Counted from the first letter of the stretch, positions 27,503 through 39,371 are shown. The stretch is DNA of 64,000 nucleotides from Citrobacter amalonaticus (GCF_018252635.1 NZ_JAGTXM010000007.1:62001-126000), one strand, 5' to 3'. Numbers and translations are program-made. The notes: generated by a model not told the origin, from the sequence alone.

Positions 27503-27513
27503 TGCGGAGATAA

Positions 27514-27533
27514 CCGGGGGAGCGTTCCCCCGG
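27514..27533 (-). terminator. Hairpin between the DASS transporter and tpiA
   Basis: CCGGGGGA-GCGT-TCCCCCGG is a perfect 8-bp stem between two convergent genes. On the minus strand it is followed by TTATCT. It is a likely tpiA terminator with a weak U-tract and may also stop the plus-strand transcript. Confidence 0.7.
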
Positions 27534-27542
27534 CTGTACAAC

Positions 27543-28310
27543 TTAAGCCTGTTTTGCCGCTTCAGCTGCTTTTACGATCACAGCGAAAGCGTCCGCTTTC
27601 AGCGAAGCGCCGCCAACCAGTGCACCGTCGATGTCCGGCTGAGTGAACAGTTCTGCCGCATTGGCTGCGTTTACGGAACCGCCGTACTGGATGATGACCT
27701 GCTCAGCAATTTTCGCGTCCGCTTTGGCAATGTGGTCACGGATGAATTTGTGAACAGCCTGTGCCTGCGCTGGCGTTGCAGATTTGCCGGTGCCGATTGC
27801 CCAAACAGGTTCGTAAGCGATAACCACGCCTTCGAATGCCGCAGCCCCCTGTGTTTTCAGAACGGCGTCAATCTGACGTGCGCATACTTCTTCCGTTTTC
27901 CCTGCTTCGTTTTCGGCTTCGGTTTCACCGATGCACAGAACCGGAGTCAGACCTTGCTCTTTCAGCACGGCGAATTTCTTCGCGATCAGTTCGTCAGACT
28001 CTTTGTGGTAAGTACGACGCTCAGAGTGGCCGATAATGATGTACTGTGCGCCGATATCTTTCAGCATTTCAGCGCTTGTTTCACCGGTAAATGCGCCGGA
28101 CAGGTTCAGGTCAACGTTCTGTGCGCCCAGGAGGATGTGGCTACCGGCTGCAGCGTGTTTTGCCAGGTCGATATACATTTCCGGCGGTGCGATCGCTACC
28201 GCACAACCCGCGACGCCAGCCAGCTCTTTACGCAGGTTAGCAATCAGTTCGTTTACCATGTGGCGGCTGCCGTTCAGTTTCCAGTTACCCATCACTAAAG
28301 GATGTCGCAT
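27543..28310 (-). CDS. tpiA: Triosephosphate isomerase
   Basis: Interconverts dihydroxyacetone phosphate and glyceraldehyde 3-phosphate. It has 255 residues, as in E. coli. The catalytic residues are in place: Lys in NWKLNGS near residue 11, His95 in IIGHSERR, and Glu in [11 protein letters not shown] near 167. The phosphate-binding IQYGGSV near 208 is also present. It supplies the shared C3 node for glycerol, rhamnose (DHAP from RhaD) and fructose-6-phosphate aldolase routes encoded in this window. Confidence 0.99.
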   Translation of the reverse strand: MRHPLVMGNWKLNGSRHMVNELIANLRKELAGVAGCAVAIAPPEMYIDLAKHAAAGSHILLGAQNVDLNLSGAFTGETSAEMLKDIGAQYIIIGHSERRTYHKESDELIAKKFAVLKEQGLTPVLCIGETEAENEAGKTEEVCARQIDAVLKTQGAAAFEGVVIAYEPVWAIGTGKSATPAQAQAVHKFIRDHIAKADAKIAEQVIIQYGGSVNAANAAELFTQPDIDGALVGGASLKADAFAVIVKAAEAAKQA

Positions 28311-28470
28311 TTCTATTCTCCACGCTTTATCAGCGAATTAAGGAAGATGGCCACCCCTCAGGGCAGCATGGTCTGTGAAACAGTATAGAGATCACTCCCC
28401 GGAAAGGCTTTGCTTTTTATCATCTCCCCGTCATTCTCCGCGTTGCAGGTGCGTTGGCTGTACTCTCTCA

Positions 28471-28502
28471 CCCCAGTCACTTACTGATGTAAGCTCCTGG
28501 GG
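28471..28502. other. Two-part hairpin in the tpiA-yiiQ gap
   Basis: CCCCAG...CTGGGG encloses CTTAC...GTAAG, giving a two-step stem. The flank GGATTCGTTGCGTCGCCGCC on its right resembles a sequence I recall recurring downstream of other enteric genes. The rest of the 229-base gap (28311-28539) holds the tpiA promoter and no gene. Confidence 0.45.
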
Positions 28503-28539
28503 ATTCGTTGCGTCGCCGCCTTCCTGAAACGTGGATAAT

Positions 28540-29142
28540 TTAGGGGGAATTGGACCCATCCAGGTTTTCCGATAACGCCAGCTTAATCGGTTCAACCGCG
28601 AAGGTCAGCCCTTTTTCGCCGTTATCTGCGACAACATAGCGAATGGCACCTTCGGTCTCCGCGTAATAGCGCTTATTTTTCCCTGCGGTAAGCAACTTTT
28701 GTAGCTTTTTCTGGCTCTGCTCTTTGGTCAGTAAGGGAGCAACCGTGCGGATCACCGCCGCCATATACTCCAGCGCTTTGGCTTTCGCTGCTTTCTGTTC
28801 CGGTCCCTGTATCGGTAGCCAGGTTATCTGCATGCTCTTGATCTTAAGCGTTCCGCGCTCAAGGGCGGTCGAGGCATACAGGTTTTCATTAATTTTACTG
28901 GCCGCACGGGTGAGGTTGGCTTTGTCGCGGCTGCTGTCGATGGCGCGGAATTCATTTAAGGTAAGCTTCGGATTTTGCGTATTAAAGTTTTCGCGAAACT
29001 GGCTGATTGAAAGATCAAACGTGGGGGCGCCGGCGAGCAAATACGGCGCGGTGGTGGCCGCCAATGGCTCAGCCGCCAGCGCTGGAAGGCTGGCTAGCAT
29101 CGCAGAAAACAATAATAAAAACAGTGAACATCCTGGCTTCAT
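28540..29142 (-). CDS. yiiQ: DUF1454 periplasmic protein YiiQ
   Basis: A secreted protein of 200 residues (199 in E. coli), of unknown function (DUF1454). The signal peptide is MKPGCSLFLLLFSAMLASLP followed by ALA-A, so it should be periplasmic. The rest is basic and helical, with no catalytic motif that I recognise. The ATG at 29142 is chosen; a TTG one codon upstream also fits. AAGGTAAG lies upstream. It is encoded upstream of tpiA on the same strand and divergent from yiiR. Confidence 0.9.
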   Translation of the reverse strand: MKPGCSLFLLLFSAMLASLPALAAEPLAATTAPYLLAGAPTFDLSISQFRENFNTQNPKLTLNEFRAIDSSRDKANLTRAASKINENLYASTALERGTLKIKSMQITWLPIQGPEQKAAKAKALEYMAAVIRTVAPLLTKEQSQKKLQKLLTAGKNKRYYAETEGAIRYVVADNGEKGLTFAVEPIKLALSENLDGSNSP

Positions 29143-29242
29143 CAATCTTACCTTTCGTTATGACTGTTCACGATTAAAACGATAACCGTCTGGCTTGTCA
29201 AAAGGGTAAACTGTCGATGATAGTCATTTTAAAGGAACAGAC

Positions 29243-29674
29243 ATGACACTACAGCAGTGGTTATTCTCATTTAAAGGGCGTATTGGGCGCCGTGATTTCT
29301 GGATCTGGATTGCGCTGTGGATTGTCGGCATGGTGGTTCTGTTTTCGCTCGAGAGTCAAAAATTACTCCCCGATCAGATTGCTCCCTTTGCCCTGGTGTG
29401 TCTACTTTGGCCGACGGCGGCGGTGACAGTGAAACGTCTGCACGATCGCGGGCGTTCAGGGCTATGGGCGTTATTGATTATTCTTGCCTGGATGCTGTTA
29501 GCCGGCAACTGGGCGATTCTGCCGGGGATGTGGCAATGGGTGGTCGGACGCTTTGCCCCGACGCTTATCCTCATCATGACCCTTATCGACCTGGGGGCGT
29601 TTGTTGGCACCCAGGGCGAAAATAAATACGGTAAAGATACGCAGGATGTGAAGTTTAAAGCGGATCACCAGTAA
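29243..29674 (+). CDS. yiiR: DUF805 membrane protein YiiR
   Basis: A 143-residue inner-membrane protein of the DUF805 family. The family signature is visible as WLFSFKGRIGRRDFWIW at residues 6-22 and VKRLHDRGRSGLWAL near 62. It has three to four membrane helices and a short polar C-terminus. Function is unknown. It starts about 100 bases from the divergent yiiQ and its 3' end overlaps the convergent fpr 3' end by ten bases. Confidence 0.9.
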   Translation: MTLQQWLFSFKGRIGRRDFWIWIALWIVGMVVLFSLESQKLLPDQIAPFALVCLLWPTAAVTVKRLHDRGRSGLWALLIILAWMLLAGNWAILPGMWQWVVGRFAPTLILIMTLIDLGAFVGTQGENKYGKDTQDVKFKADHQ

Positions 29675-30411
29675 TGTTCTGCGGTCATGTGGCCCGGACG
29701 GCGGCGCAAATGTTTGGTCATCTGCCGGGTCTCTTTCAGCAACTGCTGCGTGTCGCGCACCATCTGCGGATTTCCACACAGCATTACATGGCTGGTCTCT
29801 TTATCCATCGGTAAGCCTACTGCTTTTTCCAGTTCGCCACTTTCAATCAGTGCCGGAACGCGGCCGGTCAGTGAACCAGCGACCGTCTCCCGGCTCACCA
29901 CCGTCTGGATCCGCAGTTTGCCTTCGTACCGTTTTTGCAGTTCCTGCATCAGCGGCAGGTAGCTTAAATCGGCGGCGTAGCGTGCGGCGTGGACCAGTAC
30001 CAGATTTCTGAAACGTTCGAGATCTTTACCCAGTTGCAGAATCGATAAATAGGGGCCGATGGCGGTGCCGGTCGCCAGCATCCACAGCGTGTCACAATCC
30101 GGTACTTCGTCGAGCACAAAGAAACCGGCGGCTTCGCTCACCACCTGGACTTCATCGCCGGGCTTGAGTGCCGCCAGGCGCGGACTCAATTTGCCGTCAG
30201 GTACGGTGACCAGGTAAAACTCCAGATCGGGATTATTGGGAGCATTCACATACGAGTAAGCGCGCTGGACGCGCTCGCCATCAATCTCAAGACCGAGCTT
30301 GGTAAATTGACCTGCGGTGAAGGGATGAACGGGAGCGTGAACGGTCAGACTAAACAGCGCATCGGTCCAGTTCTGTACCTTTGTGACTTTGCCTGTTACC
30401 CAATCTGCCAT
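29665..30411 (-). CDS. fpr: Ferredoxin/flavodoxin-NADP+ reductase
   Basis: FAD enzyme that passes electrons from NADPH to flavodoxin or ferredoxin. It has 248 residues, as in E. coli. It shows the FAD-binding RAYSYVNAP near residue 50, the NADP-binding GTAIGPYLSIL near 113, CGNPQMV near 218 and the C-terminal aromatic Trp (EHYW) typical of bacterial FPR. The ATG at 30411 has AGGAG upstream and gives the E. coli N-terminus MADWVTGKVTK; the frame is open 32 codons further toward glpX. It usually belongs to the SoxRS regulon; no SoxS box was defined by eye. Confidence 0.97.
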   Translation of the reverse strand: MADWVTGKVTKVQNWTDALFSLTVHAPVHPFTAGQFTKLGLEIDGERVQRAYSYVNAPNNPDLEFYLVTVPDGKLSPRLAALKPGDEVQVVSEAAGFFVLDEVPDCDTLWMLATGTAIGPYLSILQLGKDLERFRNLVLVHAARYAADLSYLPLMQELQKRYEGKLRIQTVVSRETVAGSLTGRVPALIESGELEKAVGLPMDKETSHVMLCGNPQMVRDTQQLLKETRQMTKHLRRRPGHMTAEHYW

Positions 30412-30507
30412 GGTTTTCTCCTGTACGGGTCTCGTCCCCATATCTTCGTTCGTTGAAAGAAAGATTTCCAGCCCGACGGGGCTGGAAGGCTCGAACGAAC
30501 AAATCAA

Positions 30508-31518
30508 TTACAGGATGTGCGCCTGCACGTCCGGGTCTTTGCGATCGAGGTAGTGAATTGACTGAATACGGCGGATGGTGCGCGATTTCCCGCGGATCAA
30601 CAGCGTTTCGGTGGTCGCGATATTGCCTTTACGGCTTATCCCTTCCAGCAGATCGCCTTTGGTAATGCCGGTTGCGGAGAAGATAACGTTGTCGCTGCGG
30701 GCCATTTCATCCAGACGCAGCGCTTTGCCGGCTTCGATACCCATTGCCTGGCAGCGCGCCAGCTCCTGTTCGCCGATACGACGGTTCTCTTCGCTGTCGC
30801 CTTTGACATCATGACGCGCCAGCAGACGGCCCTGCATGTCGCCATCCAGTGCGCGGATCACTGCGGCGGACACCACGCCTTCCGGCGCACCGCCAATTCC
30901 GTACAGCACATCCACTTCGCTGTCCGGCATGCAGGTCAGAATGGACGCGGCAACATCGCCGTCAGGAATTGCGAATACACGCACGCCCAGCTGCGCCATC
31001 TCTGCGATCACGTCATCATGGCGTGGTTTCGCCAGAATCGTCACCGTCAGTTCACTCAGCGGTTTACCCAGCGCGTTGGCAATGTTGCGCAGGTTCTCTT
31101 CCAGCGGCAGGTTAAGATCGATACTGCCTTTTGCGCCCGGTCCGACAATCAGCTTTTCCATATACATGTCTGGCGCGTTCAGGAAGCAACCCTTGTCACC
31201 AACGGCCAGAACGGCCAGTGCGTTGGCCTGGCCCATCGCTGTCATCCGTGTGCCTTCAATCGGATCGACGGCAATATCCACCGCGTCGCCGCGACCAGTA
31301 CCGACTTTCTCACCGATATAGAGCATCGGTGCTTCGTCGATCTCGCCTTCACCGATCACGATGGTTCCGTCAATGTTGACCTGGTTTAGCATTATGCGCA
31401 TGGCGTTAACCGCCGCGCCGTCGGCAGTGTTTTTGTCACCACGCCCTAACCATTTGTAGCCAGCCAGCGCCGCCGCTTCGGTGACGCGGGAAAATTCGAT
31501 GGCAAGTTCTCGTCTCAT
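30508..31518 (-). CDS. glpX: Class II fructose-1,6-bisphosphatase
   Basis: Hydrolyses fructose 1,6-bisphosphate in gluconeogenesis. It has 336 residues, as in E. coli GlpX. The metal- and phosphate-binding motifs are IGEGEIDEAPML near residue 54 and VDPIEGTRMTAMG near 84, with GIGGAPEGVVSAA near 185. The ATG at 31518 gives the conserved start MRRELAIEFSRVTE; 34 codons upstream are open but cross a hairpin. It is the third gene of glpFKX, here 162 bases after glpK with a REP unit and a GC-rich hairpin in between. Confidence 0.98.
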   Translation of the reverse strand: MRRELAIEFSRVTEAAALAGYKWLGRGDKNTADGAAVNAMRIMLNQVNIDGTIVIGEGEIDEAPMLYIGEKVGTGRGDAVDIAVDPIEGTRMTAMGQANALAVLAVGDKGCFLNAPDMYMEKLIVGPGAKGSIDLNLPLEENLRNIANALGKPLSELTVTILAKPRHDDVIAEMAQLGVRVFAIPDGDVAASILTCMPDSEVDVLYGIGGAPEGVVSAAVIRALDGDMQGRLLARHDVKGDSEENRRIGEQELARCQAMGIEAGKALRLDEMARSDNVIFSATGITKGDLLEGISRKGNIATTETLLIRGKSRTIRRIQSIHYLDRKDPDVQAHIL

Positions 31519-31596
31519 AACAAACTCGTAGCAGAAAGGAATTGGCGCGAAGTGTAGCACAGGGGAGAGGAGGGAATTATTGATATCAGAGGGTGA

Positions 31597-31622
31597 GTGT
31601 GCGGGGTAGCCCCCCCGCACAC
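31597..31622 (-). other. GC-rich hairpin in the glpK-glpX gap
   Basis: GTGTGCGGGG and CCCCGCACAC form a perfect 10-bp stem with a six-base loop. There is no U-tract on the minus strand, so it is more likely an mRNA-stabilising or attenuating structure than a terminator. Confidence 0.5.
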
Positions 31623-31634
31623 GTAATACAATCC

Positions 31635-31671
31635 GTAGGCCGGATAAGACGCGTTCGCGTCGTCATCCGGC
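31635..31671. repeat. Single REP unit between glpK and glpX
   Basis: GTAGGCCGGATAAGACGCG and CGCGTCGTCATCCGGC form one REP palindrome. Confidence 0.85.
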
Positions 31672-31680
31672 AATTCACGA

Positions 31681-34057
<2,377 letters not shown>

Positions 34058-34134
34058 AATCGGATCCTGAAGAGTTTAATGGTTATTGTATGCGAGGAGG
34101 TCACTGACGTCCGCGATGCCCTGTAGGCACACTG

Positions 34135-34200
34135 TTAATTTATCGTTAACGAGCACAAACGAGAAATATCGAAATTAAAATGTGTGTGCTCTGTCAATAA
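34135..34200 (-). promoter_or_regulatory. glpFKX control region with GlpR-like operators
   Basis: Read on the minus strand, the block around GCTCGTTAACGATAAATTAA and ATTTCGATATTTCTCGTTT matches the tandem GlpR operators of the E. coli glpFKX promoter almost base for base. A CRP-like sequence near 34180-34200 lies upstream. The rest of the 388-base glpF-zapB gap has a further CRP-like TGTGA-N6-TCATT near 34248 and no gene. Confidence 0.7.
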
Positions 34201-34313
34201 AATGAGCGTTTTCGCGCTGTAAGGCGCGTTTTGTTATACAAAAATGGTGTGAGCTGAATCATTTCACTAACCAAAGTGTTAACACTTAAGGGTTAGGTCG
34301 TCGTTGTCTGTAA

Positions 34314-34691
<378 letters not shown>

Positions 34692-34706
34692 TTCCGAATT
34701 TTTTCA

Positions 34707-34733
34707 AAAGGCACCCAGGGCGGTGCCTTTTTT
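34707..34733 (+). terminator. Rho-independent terminator of zapB
   Basis: AAAGGCACC-CAGGGC-GGTGCCTTT is followed by TTT. Confidence 0.92.
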
Positions 34734-34783
34734 ATATCAGTGAGGATAGAATCGCTTTTTATTGCAGTCGCAAGGAATGCGAA

Positions 34784-35452
34784 ATGAGCAGAAGAAGCGA
34801 TATCATTGATGGTTCAGATAGATTTATTACTCGTGATATTACGTATGGCTTAGTCTACACCGATAACCTGGGTTGGATTGACTTAGGGCACGCAAATCCA
34901 GGCGGTGCTGAACACTTATGGTCACAAATGACGGCCTATCATAGTGGCAATGATGGATACTTTGAGGTTAATTATTTTCAGAGGATGTCAAAAAATATTG
35001 CTGGCATAAGAACTTCCACTGGAATTTATAAGAAATTCCATGTGCGAGGAGGTTTAAGTGAGCCATTATTGAAAAGCGTAGCTTTATCCATTTTTTTGAG
35101 TACATCCCTACAATTTGAAGCACTACAGAATCACTGGCCTTATATAATTATCACAGATAGCGGCTATAGTGTCGAAGATCTCGTTTCAGACCTTTTGGGT
35201 TTTTACCAGGCCGTCGACTACGCAGATTATACCCCTTTCCTTCATATATGTTCCAAAGAAAAGGCTTACCGTATCTGGGACTATTATGGTCCGGTAGGAC
35301 AGTTTAAAAACAAAAACATTCGTCCTTTACTTTTTCCAGACCCTCTCGATAAAAGTATTAAACATCAACCCTATTTCGGACATCTACCTGCGTTTATGTG
35401 TACGGTAAGCCCTGTAGCAGATCCAAATATTGTTCGTGAGATATTCATATGA
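34784..35452 (+). CDS. Hypothetical protein, possibly DUF4056-like
   Basis: A 222-residue protein that I do not recognise with certainty. It has no signal peptide and no clear membrane segment. The N-terminal YGLVYTDNLGWIDLGHA (residues 21-37) and the segment DLVSDLLGFYQAVDYADY near 135, followed by IWDYYGPVGQFKNKNIRPL, are reminiscent of DUF4056 proteins; this is a weak, memory-based suggestion. Composition is clearly more AT-rich than the flanking zapB and rraA, which are adjacent in E. coli, so the gene is probably acquired. Its stop overlaps the start of the next gene (ATGA), so the two are coupled. Confidence 0.7.
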   Translation: MSRRSDIIDGSDRFITRDITYGLVYTDNLGWIDLGHANPGGAEHLWSQMTAYHSGNDGYFEVNYFQRMSKNIAGIRTSTGIYKKFHVRGGLSEPLLKSVALSIFLSTSLQFEALQNHWPYIIITDSGYSVEDLVSDLLGFYQAVDYADYTPFLHICSKEKAYRIWDYYGPVGQFKNKNIRPLLFPDPLDKSIKHQPYFGHLPAFMCTVSPVADPNIVREIFI

Positions 35453-35835
35453 ATAGGCTCATTATCATTAGTTTGATTATTATATTTGCGTTGCTTTATT
35501 GCCTTTTTGCGCTAACACCATTTATCTGTAAGGAGTACACGCAAAGTGATTTTATTGAATATCATATATTGACTCCGAAACCACTAAAATCAGCTCCCAG
35601 GGTTACAGAAAACTGGTATTTTATAAGCCAAACTAACGAGGGTAGTGGTCAACAAATAAGTTCTCTTGTATTCACAGGGATAAAGACACAGAATCTTCAG
35701 AAGTTGCGAGAAGAACTAGATTTATATATTGAACACTATACAGATAACCATGTGATTATGTCTGTTTCTGAGGAAGACGATAACGGGAGCGTTCGTCTTC
35801 GCCTCACCTGTTACGATAACGTTGATGGCAGATAA
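35449..35835 (+). CDS. Hypothetical membrane-anchored small protein
   Basis: A 128-residue protein with an N-terminal hydrophobic segment (residues 4-24, IIISLIIIFALLYCLF) that could be a signal anchor or an uncleaved signal peptide. A polar, probably periplasmic domain follows. It starts inside the stop codon of the preceding gene (ATGA overlap), so the two should be co-translated. The chain ends shortly before a strong terminator. No family was recognised. The pattern of a cytosolic protein plus a coupled small membrane protein could be a two-component accessory system, but nothing in the sequence proves it. Confidence 0.65.
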   Translation: MNRLIIISLIIIFALLYCLFALTPFICKEYTQSDFIEYHILTPKPLKSAPRVTENWYFISQTNEGSGQQISSLVFTGIKTQNLQKLREELDLYIEHYTDNHVIMSVSEEDDNGSVRLRLTCYDNVDGR

Positions 35836-35838
35836 AAG

Positions 35839-35868
35839 AAAGGCCATCATTTGCTGACGGCCTTTTTT
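35839..35868. terminator. Bidirectional terminator between the unknown pair and rraA
   Basis: AAAGGCC-ATCATTTGCTGAC-GGCCTTTTTT lies between convergent genes. There is an A-run on the left and a T-run on the right. Confidence 0.88.
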
Positions 35869-35870
35869 GA

Positions 35871-36356
35871 TCACTCGATATCGAGCGGGTCTTCGGAGAG
35901 GATAATCCCTGTGTTGTCGGCGTAGAGGTGGTCGCCGGAGAAGAAGGTCACGCCGCCAAAATTAACGCGGACATCGCTTTCCCCAATCCCTTCCCCTGCG
36001 GCTCCAACCGGAATCGCGGCTATCGCCTGAATGCCGATGTCCAGCTCTTCCAGATCGTCTACCTGACGCACCGCGCCATAGATGACCAGACCCTCCCATT
36101 CATTCTGTACCGCCAGACGCGCCAGTTCGGCGTCGACCAGTGCACGACGGACAGAACCGCCGCCGTCGACCAGCAGAATGCGACCACGGCCATTTTGTTC
36201 GAGCAGATCGTACAGCAACCCGTTGTCCTCGAAACATTTCACCGTGACGATTTGTCCGCCAAACGACGACCGTCCTCCAAAGTTAGAGAACAGGGGTTCC
36301 ACGACGTTGACATCTTCTTGATAGATGTCACAAAGCTCGGAAGTATCGTATTTCAT
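35871..36356 (-). CDS. rraA: Regulator of ribonuclease E activity A
   Basis: Binds and inhibits RNase E and helicases of the degradosome. It has 161 residues, as in E. coli. Conserved segments are [16 protein letters not shown] at the start, [20 protein letters not shown] near residue 75 and [18 protein letters not shown] near 115. It forms a trimer in known structures. It is encoded downstream of menA on the same strand with a 92-base gap, as in E. coli. Confidence 0.97.
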   Translation of the reverse strand: MKYDTSELCDIYQEDVNVVEPLFSNFGGRSSFGGQIVTVKCFEDNGLLYDLLEQNGRGRILLVDGGGSVRRALVDAELARLAVQNEWEGLVIYGAVRQVDDLEELDIGIQAIAAIPVGAAGEGIGESDVRVNFGGVTFFSGDHLYADNTGIILSEDPLDIE

Positions 36357-36448
36357 AGGCTTAACGTTCAGTTGCTGCGAGAATTTTTAGTATATCGCGC
36401 TATGCGTACTGTTGGCAAAATCATCAATTGTTAATTGATATTTGTCAG

Positions 36449-37378
36449 TTATCTTGCCCACTGGCTTAGGAAAATCCCGACAACAAACAGCAGGTTAGTC
36501 AGCAGGGCTGCTTTTACGGTGCGCTCAAGCATCGGGCGCATCGCCGCCGGTTCCATCTGGCGCAGCACGTATTGCGCCTGTTTTACCAGTACCGGTGCAG
36601 CCAGCAGGAACAGCCAACCCCACGGACTTTGCAGCGAAAGCAGGTTAAATAGCGCCAGGCAGACCAGTGTTCCCATCAACAGACAGGCATGATAACGGCG
36701 GGCATTCACGGCTCCCAGACGGACCACCAGCGTGTTCTTGCCATTTTCCCGATCGCTGTTGATATCACGCAGGTTATTGATATTCAGCACGGCAGTGGCC
36801 AGCAGACCACAGGCGGTAGCCGGAAGGATTAACGCCGGGATCAGCGTATGCGCCTGCAGATACCAACTGCCCATCACGCTTAGCCAGCCAAAGAAGACCA
36901 GCACGGAAATATCGCCCAGGCCGATGTAGCCATAGGGACGATTACCCACGGTATAAGTGATAGCGGCAATGATCGACAGCACGCCAAGCACCAGGAAACC
37001 GACAAAATCTGCCGGTGTGCGGCACGCCACGACAACCAGCGAGAGTCCGGACAAGCAAATGAGTACGACGGTGATGATCAGCGCGCGCTTCATCTCCTGT
37101 TGGGTGATTACCCCTTTCTGCATGCCACGCAGCGGCCCGATACGGTCCGGTTTGTCGCTGCCTTTAACAGCATCACCATAGTCATTGGCGAGATTTGACA
37201 GGATTTGCAGAAGCCCCGCCGTAATGAGTGCCAGCAGGGCAACCAGCGGATCAAAGTATCCCTGCCACCATGCCAGAGCCGTACCGACGATGATCGCCGC
37301 GAAGGCGAGCGGTAGGGTCTTGGGTCGTAAACTTTCCAGCCAGGCCTGGGAGCGGCTAATTTGTTGTTGTTCAGTCAT
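36449..37378 (-). CDS. menA: 1,4-dihydroxy-2-naphthoate octaprenyltransferase
   Basis: Inner-membrane UbiA-family prenyltransferase that makes demethylmenaquinone. It has 309 residues (308 in E. coli). The aspartate-rich substrate motif NLANDYGDAVKGSDKPDR lies near residue 64, and a second Asp-rich loop, NNLRDINSDRENGKNTL, near 197. About eight to nine membrane helices are predicted. The ATG at 37378 gives MTEQQQISRSQAWLESLRPK. The frame also opens four codons upstream. It lies downstream of hslVU. Confidence 0.97.
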   Translation of the reverse strand: MTEQQQISRSQAWLESLRPKTLPLAFAAIIVGTALAWWQGYFDPLVALLALITAGLLQILSNLANDYGDAVKGSDKPDRIGPLRGMQKGVITQQEMKRALIITVVLICLSGLSLVVVACRTPADFVGFLVLGVLSIIAAITYTVGNRPYGYIGLGDISVLVFFGWLSVMGSWYLQAHTLIPALILPATACGLLATAVLNINNLRDINSDRENGKNTLVVRLGAVNARRYHACLLMGTLVCLALFNLLSLQSPWGWLFLLAAPVLVKQAQYVLRQMEPAAMRPMLERTVKAALLTNLLFVVGIFLSQWAR

Positions 37379-37444
37379 ATTTAGCGCCAATAAAAATGGG
37401 GCCTTTCAGCCCCATCAACAATGATGAAAATGCAGTGAACGCGA

Positions 37445-38776
37445 TTATAGGATAAAACGGCTCAGATCTTCATCTGCGACCAGCGCATCCAGATGTTTGC
37501 TCACATAATCCGCATCAATTGTGATGCTTTGACCATTCAAATCGCTCGCATCATAGGAAATATCTTCCATCAGGCGTTCCAGAACGGTGTGCAGACGACG
37601 GGCACCGATGTTTTCGGTGGTCTCGTTAACCTGCCATGCTGCTTCCGCAATACGCTTGATTCCGGATTCCGTAAACTCAATGTTGACACCTTCGGTCGCC
37701 ATCAGCGCTTTGTACTGCACGGTGACAGAGGCGTTAGGCTCCGTCAGAATGCGTTCGAAGTCGCTGGTGGTCAGCGCCTGTAGCTCTACGCGGATCGGCA
37801 GACGTCCCTGCAACTCCGGAATCAGGTCAGACGGTTTCGCCACCTGGAATGCGCCGGAGGCGATAAACAGGATGTGGTCGGTTTTGACCATACCGTGTTT
37901 GGTGGAGACGGTGCAGCCTTCAACCAGCGGCAGCAGGTCGCGCTGTACGCCTTCACGGGACACGTCCGGACCGGAGGATTCGCCACGCTTACAGATTTTG
38001 TCGATTTCGTCGATAAACACGATCCCGTGCTGTTCAACGGCGTCGATGGCTTCCTGTTTCAGCTCTTCAGGATTGACCAGCTTAGCCGCTTCTTCTTCAA
38101 TCAGCAGCTTCATCGCGTCTTTGATTTTCAGCTTACGCGCTTTCTGCTTCTGCCCGCCCAGGTTCTGAAACATGGACTGCAGTTGGCTGGTCATCTCTTC
38201 CATTCCCGGAGGCGCCATGATTTCCACGCCCATCGGCGCGGCGGCAAGATCGATCTCGATTTCTTTATCGTCGAGCTGGCCTTCACGCAGTTTTTTACGG
38301 AACGCCTGACGCGCAGCGGACGGTTCAGACTGTTGCTCCGCCTGGCCCCAGTTATTTTTAGCCGGTGGGATCAGTACATCAAGAATGCGCTCTTCTGCCA
38401 TTTCTTCCGCACGATAGCGGTTTTTCTCGATCGCCTGGACGCGCACCATTTTGATGGCGGCATCAGTCAGATCGCGGATAATAGAGTCGACTTCTTTACC
38501 GACATAACCCACTTCGGTGAATTTTGTCGCTTCCACTTTGATGAACGGTGCGTTGGCAAGTTTTGCCAGTCGACGGGCGATTTCGGTTTTACCGACGCCG
38601 GTTGGGCCAATCATCAGAATGTTTTTCGGTGTGACTTCATGGCGCAGCTCTTCGTCGAGCTGCATGCGACGCCAGCGGTTACGCAGGGCAATTGCCACGG
38701 AGCGCTTGGCGTTGTCCTGGCCGATGATGTGCTTGTTCAGTTCGCTGACGATTTCGCGTGGGGTCATTTCAGACAT
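37445..38776 (-). CDS. hslU: HslU ATPase of the HslVU protease
   Basis: AAA+ unfoldase ring of the HslVU (ClpYQ) protease. It has 443 residues, as in E. coli. Walker A is [16 protein letters not shown] near residue 57, Walker B is [10 protein letters not shown] near 250, the pore [11 protein letters not shown] lies near 90, and the I-domain is 110-240. The C-terminal [13 protein letters not shown] inserts into HslV. It starts nine bases after hslV and shares its heat-shock promoter. Confidence 0.99.
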   Translation of the reverse strand: MSEMTPREIVSELNKHIIGQDNAKRSVAIALRNRWRRMQLDEELRHEVTPKNILMIGPTGVGKTEIARRLAKLANAPFIKVEATKFTEVGYVGKEVDSIIRDLTDAAIKMVRVQAIEKNRYRAEEMAEERILDVLIPPAKNNWGQAEQQSEPSAARQAFRKKLREGQLDDKEIEIDLAAAPMGVEIMAPPGMEEMTSQLQSMFQNLGGQKQKARKLKIKDAMKLLIEEEAAKLVNPEELKQEAIDAVEQHGIVFIDEIDKICKRGESSGPDVSREGVQRDLLPLVEGCTVSTKHGMVKTDHILFIASGAFQVAKPSDLIPELQGRLPIRVELQALTTSDFERILTEPNASVTVQYKALMATEGVNIEFTESGIKRIAEAAWQVNETTENIGARRLHTVLERLMEDISYDASDLNGQSITIDADYVSKHLDALVADEDLSRFIL

Positions 38777-38785
38777 GGGAGATCC

Positions 38786-39316
38786 TTACGCTTTAGACGG
38801 TAATTCTTCAATGGTATGGAAATGGTTGGTGTAAATGCAGATATCACCTGCAATATCCAACGCTTTTTCCGCAATGTCGCGAGCGCCGAGCTCGGTGTTT
38901 TCCAGTAGAGCACGTGCCGCAGCCTGGGCGTAGGGACCGCCGGAGCCGATGGCAATCAGATCGTTTTCCGGCTGCACGACGTCACCGTTACCGGTGATGA
39001 TGAGGGAGGCGGTTTCATCCGCGACCGCCAACAGCGCTTCAAGTTTGCGCAGCATGCGATCGGTACGCCAGTCTTTTGCCAGCTCAACGGCGGCTTTGAC
39101 CAGATGTCCCTGATGCATTTCCAGCTTGCGCTCAAACAGTTCGAACAGCGTGAACGCATCCGCCGTACCGCCCGCAAAGCCAGCAATGACTTTGTCGTTG
39201 TACAGACGACGCACTTTCTTCACGTTGCCTTTCATTACGGTGTTGCCCAGTGTGGCCTGACCATCACCGGCGATAACCACATGGCCGTTACGGCGTACGC
39301 TTACTATTGTTGTCAC
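38786..39316 (-). CDS. hslV: HslV peptidase of the HslVU protease
   Basis: Proteasome-like threonine peptidase. It has 176 residues, as in E. coli. After removal of Met1 the catalytic Thr is exposed ([19 protein letters not shown]); Lys33-type and Gly motifs are present in [21 protein letters not shown]. It is the first gene of hslVU, read from a sigma-32 promoter that overlaps the ftsN stop. Confidence 0.99.
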   Translation of the reverse strand: MTTIVSVRRNGHVVIAGDGQATLGNTVMKGNVKKVRRLYNDKVIAGFAGGTADAFTLFELFERKLEMHQGHLVKAAVELAKDWRTDRMLRKLEALLAVADETASLIITGNGDVVQPENDLIAIGSGGPYAQAAARALLENTELGARDIAEKALDIAGDICIYTNHFHTIEELPSKA

Positions 39317-39350
39317 GAGCAGACCCCTTGGTTACAAATACAGAATACAA

Positions 39351-39371
39351 GCCCCGCACGGTGTGCGGGGC
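39351..39371 (-). terminator. Hairpin between ftsN and hslV
   Basis: GCCCCGCAC-GGT-GTGCGGGGC is a perfect 9-bp stem, followed on the minus strand by TTGTATTC. It lies downstream of the heat-shock start region, so it may be an attenuator or 5' leader structure of hslVU, or the ftsN terminator. Confidence 0.6.

Noticed and set aside
26704-27513. Possible frameshifted second copy within the DASS transporter, suggested by plus-strand open frames in another reading frame
   Set aside because: The main frame is continuous from 26030 to 27502 with all transporter motifs; the other frames are GC-skew artefacts.
34784-35835. Unknown pair interpreted as a toxin-antitoxin or phage-defence module
   Set aside because: No nuclease, kinase, antitoxin or known defence motif is visible; small coupled genes and AT-richness alone do not support it.
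37874-38803. 309-codon plus-strand open frame opposite hslU
   Set aside because: It is antisense to the highly conserved HslU coding sequence, and its Phe/His-rich product is typical of an antisense frame.
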